The notes below the pieces were generated by a model. The model made no database searches and was not told the origin of the DNA. It was given only the letters and a program-made list of their open reading frames with translations. Shown here in pieces: positions 6,965-11,671 of a stretch of 11,671 bases of DNA. Each line of letters starts with the position of its first letter. Within the stretch, counting starts at the first letter, position 1. Where the stretch lies: positions 1 through 11,671 of the forward strand of contig CAJFUU010000120.1 of NCBI GenBank assembly GCA_904420265.1. The letters are read 5' to 3'. Position numbers and translations under genes: made by a program. The stretch is from an uncultured Clostridia bacterium (GTDB lineage: Bacteria; Bacillota; Clostridia; Christensenellales; Aristaeellaceae).

Positions 6965-7040
6965 GACAAAGCGCCGGTGCAGGCTCGGAGCCACTATAGC
7001 TTTGGCGACAGCGCGCTCCGGGAACGTCTGTATCGGTGCG
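6965..7040. repeat. 76-bp direct repeat, copy 1
   Basis: This 76-base segment matches 7246-7321 with four mismatches and no gaps. It begins GACAAAGCGCCGG and ends GTCTGTATCGGTGCG. Weaker similarity resumes beyond it, since GGCGCGCATGCTCGCTGG at about 7104 corresponds to a near-copy at about 7338. The original duplication was therefore probably longer. Confidence 0.9.
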
Positions 7041-7245
7041 AGCAAGCCGCAAAGCAAATGTCTGTGCTTGCTGGCTATCAAAATGCCTGTGTAGGCTCAA
7101 ATGGGCGCGCATGCTCGCTGGCCCGGTCGTTTCCTGCGCTTTATTCAAAGCGTACAGAGAATGATTGTCCTTCCACGCCCCTGCGGACGGTCTTCACAGA
7201 CTATCTATAGATGCCACGGCAACAAGCGGAGCGCAGCATGCGCCA

Positions 7246-7321
7246 GACAAAGCGCCGGTGCAGGCTCGGGGCCACTATAGATTTGGCGACGGTGCGCTCC
7301 GGGAACGTCTGTATCGGTGCG
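7246..7321. repeat. 76-bp direct repeat, copy 2
   Basis: This copy lies 281 bp from the first and differs at four positions, all substitutions. It contains CCACTATAG like copy 1. I found no coding frame, transposase or terminal inverted repeats attached to either copy. Confidence 0.9.
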
Positions 7322-7424
7322 GATGGGCCAGATATAGGCGCGCGATGCTCCCGCTGGGATTCCTGCGCATGCGCAAATGGGCGGCAAAACAATGGAGTAT
7401 CCCCCCTGGCAGCCTGAAGGATGT

Positions 7425-8105
7425 GCGCTCCGCCAGCCATGCCGTTTTTCCTCTTCGCTTTCAAGGCCATTCAAAGCACGTTGCCTGCTATCTCCCCGCG
7501 GCAGTCCGCGCAGGTGTGTGCGTGCCGCACTAGCCAGGCAAGGGCATGGCGTAAATCTGCAAAACACATACGCGAGCGAGCGGCAAAACAGAAGTTTATC
7601 AAAGGCTTCTGCACAACGCAAATGAATGCGCGCCCCGCCAGCCGAGTCGTTTCCCCTGTTTCGCTTTCAAAACCAACCAAAGTACATCGCTTGCTGCCTC
7701 TCCCGCAGGCGATCCGGCAGGTATGTGCGTGCCGCACCAGCCAGGCAGGGGCATGGCGTGAATCTGCAAAACGCATACGCGAACGGGCGACAAAACAGAG
7801 GTTTATCAAAGGCTTCTGCACAATCCGAAGGAATTTGCGCTCCGCCAGACATGCCGTTTTTCCTCTTCGCTTTCAAGGCCATTCAAAGCATGTCGCTTGC
7901 TGCCTCTCCCGCAGGCGATCCGGCAGGTATGTGCGTGCCGCACCAGCCAAGCAAGGGCATGAAGTGAACCGGGCGAAACGCGTACACAAATGGGCAGCAA
8001 AGCAGCGGCTCATCAAAGGCTCCTGCGCAGCCTGAAGGGCGTGCGCTCCAGCCGCGCTCTCTTTTCTTTCAAAGCGCCTCGAAAAGCATATTGTCCGCTC
8101 GCGCT
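7425..8105. repeat. Tandem array of about 206-bp repeats, three full units plus a decayed fourth
   Basis: Units begin at the GCGCTCCGCC-like landmark at 7425, 7630, 7837 and 8043, so the periods are 205, 207 and 206 bp. The tail of an earlier unit is visible at about 7365-7424. Periods that are not multiples of three, and frames that shift between units, argue against coding. Unit 3 is a patchwork: its first 54 bases (7837-7890) match unit 1 (7425-7478) with one mismatch, while 7893-7949 is identical to 7687-7743 of unit 2. Each unit ends with a short inverted repeat of the type CAGAAG...CTTCTG around TTTATCAAAGG. The array is unrelated to the 114-bp family. Confidence 0.88.
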
Positions 8106-8161
8106 CTGTCTCCAGGATTGGCCTCCGCGCGTCTTAGCCACAGCAACTGGGCGGCGCGAAT

Positions 8162-8190
8162 AACGGCATGTTTTCAAAAGCCATGCCGTT
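8162..8190. repeat. 9-bp inverted repeat (strong hairpin)
   Basis: AACGGCATG at 8162-8170 and CATGCCGTT at 8182-8190 are perfectly complementary around TTTTCAAAAGC. Neither strand has a T-run right after the stem. It lies between the repeat array and the terminator of the NTF2-like gene. Confidence 0.55.
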
Positions 8191-8225
8191 TCAGAAATCC
8201 GCGCGACGCCTTCAATCCAGCGCAA

Positions 8226-8260
8226 AAGGAGCCTGCGGCCGTCCGAAACGCAGGCCTTTT
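8226..8260 (-). terminator. Terminator of the NTF2-like gene
   Basis: GCCTGCG (8231-8237) pairs with CGCAGGC (8249-8255). On the minus strand CGCAGGC is followed by TCCTTTT, and on the plus strand by CTTTTC, so it may work both ways. It begins about six bases after the TAG stop. Confidence 0.55.
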
Positions 8261-8680
8261 CTAAAACCACCGTGGCGCTTCCCCGCGAAAATGGGGCGCG
8301 CCGCCTTCCGCGTAGGGGTCGTAACGGTCCAAATTGCAGCCAAATTCCTGCAACAGACAGATACGGCCATCCTCCGCCCAGACGACAAGCGACATGCCGT
8401 CGAATACTTCGACGCGGCCGTCGTTCATGGCATTGCGAAAATACCACTGGACCACGGTTGCGTCATCTCTGTGGAAAAAGCCGTGAATATCCCACGCCAG
8501 CACGCTGCCGCGCGTGTTCCACTCTTCAAACCAGTGGCGAATCTTTTCCACGCCCCGGTATTGCGGCCCCCAGCTTTCGATGTAAAGCGCCTCCGGGGAA
8601 AACAGTTCGTCAATTCCCGTATCGCGCTTTTCAAGCCACATCGCAAACCAGCGGCGGATGTTTGCCTCACGAGCGTCCAT
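8261..8680 (-). CDS. NTF2/SnoaL-like small protein, 139 aa
   Basis: The protein shows the NTF2-like cone fold pattern. N-terminal helices (REANIRRWFAMWLEKRD, then DELFSPEALYIESWGPQYRG) lead to the typical 'G.e.I..Wf..W' segment at residues 43-54, followed by beta strands (VLAWDIHGFFHRDDATVVQW, then VEVFDGMSLVVWAEDGRICL). SnoaL-like proteins include isomerases, hydrolases and many ligand-binding proteins of unknown role; no catalytic set can be assigned here. ATG at 8680 is preceded by GGAGG at five bases. The frame runs further upstream, but into the neighbouring gene. It lies 55 bp behind the foldase gene on the same strand, with a hairpin between them, so it may be partly co-transcribed. 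The fold is well supported and the function is unknown. Confidence 0.85.
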   Translation of the reverse strand: MDAREANIRRWFAMWLEKRDTGIDELFSPEALYIESWGPQYRGVEKIRHWFEEWNTRGSVLAWDIHGFFHRDDATVVQWYFRNAMNDGRVEVFDGMSLVVWAEDGRICLLQEFGCNLDRYDPYAEGGAPHFRGEAPRWF

Positions 8681-8699
8681 AGGTTCCTCCAGAGTCAAA

Positions 8700-8723
8700 G
8701 CCGCATGGCGGCGGCCATGCGGC
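8700..8723 (-). terminator. Hairpin between the foldase and NTF2-like genes
   Basis: GCCGCATGG at 8700-8708 and CCATGCGGC at 8715-8723 form a perfect 9-bp stem with a six-base loop, 12 bases after the foldase stop. Only TTT follows on the minus strand, and the ribosome site of the next gene is a few bases beyond. It may be a weak terminator or a processing and attenuation site. Confidence 0.5.
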
Positions 8724-8735
8724 GAATGTCGGTTT

Positions 8736-10037
8736 TTAGAAGTTTTCGGGAAAGTATTCCACATCTGCTTCGGCAATCCACTGTTCAACAACGGTGTTGT
8801 AATACTCGCTGCGGATGTTTTCTTCCACGAGTTCGCGCATGCCCTCGTCGGCCATAAAGGTTTCATAGTCCACCGGGCCGGGCTCGATGTCACTCTCGTA
8901 GCGCAGAATATATATGCCGTCGGCGCATTCCACAGGCTCGGACACGTCGCCCGGCTGTCCCAGCGCCATGGCCGTGTTCACCAGTTCCGAATCCAGCAGC
9001 GTGCTGATGGCGCTGACGCAATAGCCCCCCTCGCGGCCGACGCCGGAAGTCATGTATGGATCGGCGCCATATTCGTCGATGAGGAGATCAAAGTCGTCCC
9101 CGGCCATGATGCGCCCGAGCACTTCTTCTACAATGGAATCCAGCGTGTCGTAGATTTGATCCATCTCCGCCAGGGCCTCGCTTACGACGGTTTGATCGCT
9201 GGTGCTCTCCAGAAGCGCGGTCAGCTCGTCCATACGCGCGGCGTTCTCGTCGTCAAAGGCAATCAGCAAACGCTTGACATAGCGATAGCCTTCCGGGTTC
9301 CACAAAACGCTCTCGCCATTGAGGCGGTCGCTTTCATAGCTTTGCGGGTCCGCGGTGTAGTTCATTTCCGCCGTGGCGCAGGCCTCCTGGTAATACTGGC
9401 GCATCTCTTCATCGGAAAACGAAAGTTCCGCAGTTACGGAAGCAAACAGACGGTCGCGCCACCCCTGGGCGCTTAGGCTCTCTTCCAGGCTTTCCAGCGT
9501 AGTGCCCTCGTCGGCCAGAAATTGCGTGACGGCGGCGCGGTTTTCCTCGTCGCTCAGTTCAGGGTCGGCCTGATAAGGCAGGTAATAGTCGATCATTTCG
9601 TCCAAACTTTCCTGCGCGCGCTGACGAATCTCGGCCGCTTCCTCGGCGCTTGGCTCGTAAACGCCCAATTCCTGCGCTTTGAGGCGCAAAATGGCGTCCT
9701 CCGTGAGGTCGCGAAGGACCTCTTCCTTGATAAGTTCTTCGTAATCGTCAGGGTTAAGATCCAGCATTTCGTAATAATAGGCGCGGGAATCGTACTCCGC
9801 CGAGGCTTCGCTCACGGTGATTACGCCGCCGTTGAAGCGGGCGGCGACCAGACGGGCGCTCTCTTCCTGCGAAAGCAGGTTTCGCAGTTCGTCGTTTTCC
9901 GCCTCCAGTTCGGCAATGCGCGCCTCCAGTTCGGCAATGCGCGCCTCCAGTTCGGCAATTTGGTCGCTTTCGCCCAACGCTGCGGGAACCAAAAGCAGCG
10001 TGAGCGCCAGCAAGCCGGCCAACATCTTTCTGAGCAT
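8736..10037 (-). CDS. Secreted SurA/PrsA-like peptidyl-prolyl isomerase (parvulin), 433 aa
   Basis: A signal peptide (MLRKMLAGLLALTLLLVPAALG, cut near residue 22) is followed by a coiled coil at about 25-58 with three AELEARI-type heptads. A SurA_N-like chaperone region lies at about 65-225. A parvulin-like PPIase region lies at about 250-385, recognisable from YVKRLLIAF (the 'VKHILI' strand), then GDDFDLLIDEYGAD and 'GREGGY', and the closing 'ADGIYILRYE'. Such proteins catalyse proline isomerisation and help exported proteins fold outside the membrane. The signal peptide lacks a lipobox cysteine, unlike classical PrsA lipoproteins, so it may be secreted or held by its coiled coil. At 433 residues it is nearer SurA than PrsA in length. 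ATG at 10037 is preferred over ATG at 10043 because GGGAGGT lies seven bases away rather than touching the codon. An extended -10 precedes it. Confidence 0.88.
   Translation of the reverse strand: MLRKMLAGLLALTLLLVPAALGESDQIAELEARIAELEARIAELEAENDELRNLLSQEESARLVAARFNGGVITVSEASAEYDSRAYYYEMLDLNPDDYEELIKEEVLRDLTEDAILRLKAQELGVYEPSAEEAAEIRQRAQESLDEMIDYYLPYQADPELSDEENRAAVTQFLADEGTTLESLEESLSAQGWRDRLFASVTAELSFSDEEMRQYYQEACATAEMNYTADPQSYESDRLNGESVLWNPEGYRYVKRLLIAFDDENAARMDELTALLESTSDQTVVSEALAEMDQIYDTLDSIVEEVLGRIMAGDDFDLLIDEYGADPYMTSGVGREGGYCVSAISTLLDSELVNTAMALGQPGDVSEPVECADGIYILRYESDIEPGPVDYETFMADEGMRELVEENIRSEYYNTVVEQWIAEADVEYFPENF
9901..9959. repeat. 21-bp in-frame tandem repeat inside the foldase gene
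   Basis: GCCTCCAGTTCGGCAAT starts at 9901, 9922 and 9943, an exact 21-bp period over nearly three copies. Each copy encodes one AELEARI heptad of the N-terminal coiled coil, so slippage here would lengthen or shorten the coil without a frameshift. Confidence 0.9.
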
Positions 10038-10067
10038 CGCCATACCTCCCGTTTTTCGTTTGCTTTG

Positions 10068-10073
10068 ATTATA
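10068..10073 (-). promoter_or_regulatory. Extended -10 box of the foldase gene
   Basis: Minus-strand TGTTATAAT combines a perfect TATAAT with the TG of an extended -10, 30 bases upstream of the chosen ATG. No good -35 is visible, as is usual for extended -10 promoters. Confidence 0.65.
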
Positions 10074-10085
10074 ACACATCCGCGC

Positions 10086-10112
10086 CGTTTTGGCCGCTTT
10101 GCCATCAAAACG
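10086..10112. promoter_or_regulatory. Inverted repeat upstream of the foldase promoter
   Basis: CGTTTTG at 10086-10092 and CAAAACG at 10106-10112 are perfect complements separated by 13 bases. The pair spans the position where a -35 or upstream factor would sit for the -10 at 10073, and lies 27 bases past the stop of the YitT gene. It could be an operator or part of that gene's 3' end; it has no terminator T-run. Confidence 0.35.
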
Positions 10113-10139
10113 TCCAAGTTTTTCTCCAAAGGTAAAGCC

Positions 10140-10991
10140 CTATTTGCCCAGGCGCTTGAAGCCTTCGCCGAGCACTTCGTGAACATTGTTGGCAATCACA
10201 AAGGCCCGGTCGTCCACGGAAAACACGATTGTGCGCAGGCGCACGGCTTCCAGACGGCTGACCACGCACAGCAGCACCGTGCGGCCCTCGCCGCTGTACA
10301 TGCCCGTGGCGTTGATGGCGGTCACGCCGCGGTCGAGCTCTTTCATCACGCGCGCGGCAATTTCCTCCCCATGGGTGGTAATAATAAAGTGCGAACGCGC
10401 CAGGCCCGGCCCTTCCAACACCTGGTCCATCACCACATTCATCACAAAGACGCTGATGAGCGCGTACATCGCCGCCGAGGCGTCAAATACAAACCCGGAA
10501 GCGACCACCACCAATGTGTCTACGGAAAAGAGGCAGACGCTCACCTTCAGCGCCGGAAAACGGCGGTGCAAAAGCGCGGCGAGCATATCCGATCCCCCTG
10601 TGGTGGCATGGCCCCGCAAAATCAAGCCGAAGCCCGCCCCGCACAGCGCGCCGCCAAAAATGGCCGAGAGCAGCAAATCGTCGGTCATGGCCGGCACGGG
10701 CAGATAGTCCAGCAGCAGCGAAAGGCCCGCCGAGCCAATCAAAGAACGCACCCCAAAGCCAACCCCCATCGAACGCAGAGAAAGCAAAAACAGAGGCACA
10801 TTGAGGATCAGATTTACCATGCCCACGCCGATGGCGGGGGCCAGATGGTTGACAATTTGCCCGATGCCCGTAAAGCCGCCAGGGGCGACATTGTTGGGAA
10901 TCAGATACAGCCGGTAGCCCAGCGTCGCCAGCAAAAGCCCGGCGACAATGAGCAGCGAATTGAGCGCTTCCGCGCGCACTTTGCGCCGCAT
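10140..10991 (-). CDS. YitT-family membrane protein (YitT_membrane + DUF2179)
   Basis: The 283-residue protein has the two-part structure of the YitT family. The N-terminal part has about five to six membrane segments (near 11-30, 54-72, 82-97, 105-125, 150-168 and 173-192), with the family hallmarks 'PNNVAPGGFTGIGQI' at 32-46 and 'GHATTGGSDMLAALL' at 127-141. A soluble C-terminal DUF2179 domain lies at about 200-277 (HFIITTHGEEIAARVMKELD, then GVTAINATGMYSGEGRTVLL, then VDDRAFVIANNVHEVLGEGF). Length matches the usual 280-290 residues. The substrate of YitT proteins is not settled and I do not assign one. ATG at 10991 has GGGAGG six bases upstream; an upstream extension of the frame is rejected. 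It is divergent from the Cys/Pro-rich gene at 11128. Confidence 0.93.
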   Translation of the reverse strand: MRRKVRAEALNSLLIVAGLLLATLGYRLYLIPNNVAPGGFTGIGQIVNHLAPAIGVGMVNLILNVPLFLLSLRSMGVGFGVRSLIGSAGLSLLLDYLPVPAMTDDLLLSAIFGGALCGAGFGLILRGHATTGGSDMLAALLHRRFPALKVSVCLFSVDTLVVVASGFVFDASAAMYALISVFVMNVVMDQVLEGPGLARSHFIITTHGEEIAARVMKELDRGVTAINATGMYSGEGRTVLLCVVSRLEAVRLRTIVFSVDDRAFVIANNVHEVLGEGFKRLGK

Positions 10992-11014
10992 ACAATTCCT
11001 CCCTCTTTCGTTAT

Positions 11015-11020
11015 AGTATA
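11015..11020 (-). promoter_or_regulatory. Possible -10 box of the YitT-family gene
   Basis: Minus-strand TATACT lies 23 bases upstream of the ATG, with TATAAC overlapping it. No convincing -35 hexamer is seen. The same AT-rich patch reads TATAGT on the plus strand. Confidence 0.4.
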
Positions 11021-11036
11021 GCCATTTTGCGCGCAA

Positions 11037-11063
11037 ACCGCTTTGCGGCAAGCGGCATAGGAT
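11037..11063 (+). promoter_or_regulatory. Possible late-sporulation-type promoter of the Cys/Pro-rich gene
   Basis: AC at 11037-11038, 17 bases, then CATAGGAT at 11056-11063 resembles the sigma-K pattern (AC, 16-17 bases, CATANNNTA), missing only the last A. No vegetative promoter is apparent in front of this gene. Short motifs like this arise easily by chance. Confidence 0.25.
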
Positions 11064-11110
11064 GAAAATGACCGAAAACCGGTCTTTCATCTCTGCGACA
11101 CGATGTGTCG
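11061..11110 (+). promoter_or_regulatory. Two consecutive hairpins in front of the Cys/Pro-rich gene
   Basis: The first combines GATGAAA (11061-11067) with TTTCATC (11085-11091) outside GACCG (11070-11074) with CGGTC (11080-11084), making 12 pairs with a two-base bulge. The second is CGACAC (11096-11101) with GTGTCG (11105-11110) around GAT. The ribosome site AAAGGA follows at about 11113. Confidence 0.5.
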
Positions 11111-11127
11111 GGAAAGGATGTCTCCCT

Positions 11128-11418
11128 ATGCATAACAGAACGCCCTTCTACCCGGGCGCCTGCGCACCGGATGAACCGATGGTACGTATGCCCCTGTTTT
11201 CCCAGAAGCCCTGTGGCTGCAGACCGCCCAGGCCGCCCAAGCCGTGCGAGCCTCCGCGCCCGCCGCAGCCCTGCGGTTGCGCGCCGGCCTGCGCGCCCCA
11301 CGGCGTGCCCGCCGCGCCGCCGGTGTGCGTGGTCAACCCCTTCAACCCCTGTGAGCGAGCCACTGTGCAACTCTCCATCGACGAGTGCGGCAACCTGATC
11401 GTCTGCTTAAAGCGCTAA
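11128..11418 (+). CDS. Small Cys/Pro-rich protein, 96 aa, unknown function
   Basis: I do not recognise a named family. The middle (residues 28-68) is almost all proline and cysteine with arginine and lysine (PCGCRPPRPPKPCEPPRPPQ, then PCGCAPACAP). It is followed by a more ordinary C-terminal block, VCVVNPFNPCERATVQLSID and ECGNLIVCLKR. There are 11 cysteines in all and no signal peptide or membrane helix. The composition resembles small cross-linked proteins such as spore-coat or exosporium components, and the upstream motif at 11037 would fit, but this is inference only. A metal-binding role is an alternative. ATG at 11128 has AAAGGA nine bases upstream; the frame runs back to 11062 without another ribosome site. 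A strong hairpin follows the TAA. It is divergent from the YitT-family gene. Confidence 0.75.
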   Translation: MHNRTPFYPGACAPDEPMVRMPLFSQKPCGCRPPRPPKPCEPPRPPQPCGCAPACAPHGVPAAPPVCVVNPFNPCERATVQLSIDECGNLIVCLKR

Positions 11419-11430
11419 GCAGCGACCCTT

Positions 11431-11461
11431 CGCGGCGGGAACGGCGTCCCCTCCCGCCGCG
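11431..11461 (+). terminator. Terminator hairpin of the Cys/Pro-rich gene
   Basis: CGCGGCGGGA at 11431-11440 and TCCCGCCGCG at 11452-11461 form a perfect 10-bp stem with an 11-base loop, 12 bases after the stop. The tail (GCATTTCC) has only a short T-run, so it is a strong hairpin but an imperfect intrinsic terminator. Confidence 0.6.
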
Positions 11462-11671
11462 GCATTTCCGGCAGACGACGCCTCGCATCGCATTGCCGTG
11501 ACAATGCAGCGCTCTTGGGTACAGCGCCCCGTTACCACTGGCAATACTTCTGGGGGAGGGGGAAACCAAGCGTCTCCGCAAGCAGGGGCTTGTCCCGTTT
11601 CGCCACGCTGCCGCGCGCGCAAACAGCGCTGCGCAGCCAGCGCACGGCTGGTTTGCTTGCCTCTTTGACGA
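11462..11671. other. Gene-free right end of the window
   Basis: No supported gene is visible. It contains a 6-bp hairpin, GCATTG at 11490-11495 with CAATGC at 11502-11507, and a CAGCC/GGCTG stem near 11635-11652 followed by T-rich sequence. That second stem could end a gene or precede one outside the window. Confidence 0.4.

Noticed and set aside
6965..7321. An insertion sequence or MITE made from the 76-bp repeats
   Set aside because: The copies are direct, lack terminal inverted repeats and target-site duplications, and no transposase is nearby.
7421..8035. Long open frames (up to 204 codons) across the 206-bp array on both strands
   Set aside because: Unit lengths of 205, 207 and 206 shift the frame between units, so the peptide does not repeat consistently; no ribosome site or known domain.

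Overview
The window is 11.7 kb of fairly GC-rich bacterial DNA. It most resembles a Gram-positive member of the Bacillota, probably Clostridia of the gut-commensal type. The evidence is protein content plus strong AGGAGG-type ribosome sites and TATAAT -10 boxes. The proteins are an L,D-transpeptidase with a string of peptidoglycan-binding repeats, a PrsA/SurA-like secreted foldase, a YitT-family membrane protein, a BIG2-repeat surface protein and an XRE regulator with two membrane helices and a zinc ribbon. I cannot assign a genus. I see no rRNA, tRNA, transposase, integrase, CRISPR array or phage gene.

Layout. Positions 2-2251 (+) are the 3' end of a large protein of about eight Ig-like (BIG2) domains, closed by a terminator. 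From 2252 to 3521 there is no credible gene; this stretch holds four tandem copies of a 114-bp repeat and a bidirectional terminator. The rest is mostly minus strand: an XRE/2-TM/zinc-ribbon regulator (3522-4127), an L,D-transpeptidase (4492-6108), an ACT-domain protein (6513-6878), an NTF2/SnoaL-like protein (8261-8680), a PpiC/SurA-like foldase (8736-10037) and a YitT-family protein (10140-10991). Between the ACT and NTF2 genes lies a second gene-poor stretch of 1.4 kb (6879-8260). It holds a 76-bp direct repeat and a separate, unrelated array of about 206-bp repeats. At the right end a short Cys/Pro-rich protein (11128-11418, +) is divergent from the YitT gene and has a structured leader.

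How the genes fit together. Most encoded proteins act in or outside the cell envelope: a surface adhesin or scaffold, a wall cross-linking enzyme, a secretion foldase, a membrane protein and a membrane-anchored regulator. They look like independent transcription units, most with their own -10 box or terminator, rather than one operon. Only the foldase and NTF2-like genes are close enough (55 bp) to share a transcript.

Nothing here clearly forms a new multi-gene system. The most unusual content is the non-coding part. There are two unrelated families of long tandem repeats in neighbouring intergenic regions. One keeps an exact 114-bp period with a dimeric higher-order pattern, and the other shows a mosaic pattern that suggests recombination between units. 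A 16-bp perfect palindrome lies upstream of the ACT gene, and a double hairpin sits in the leader of the Cys/Pro-rich gene.
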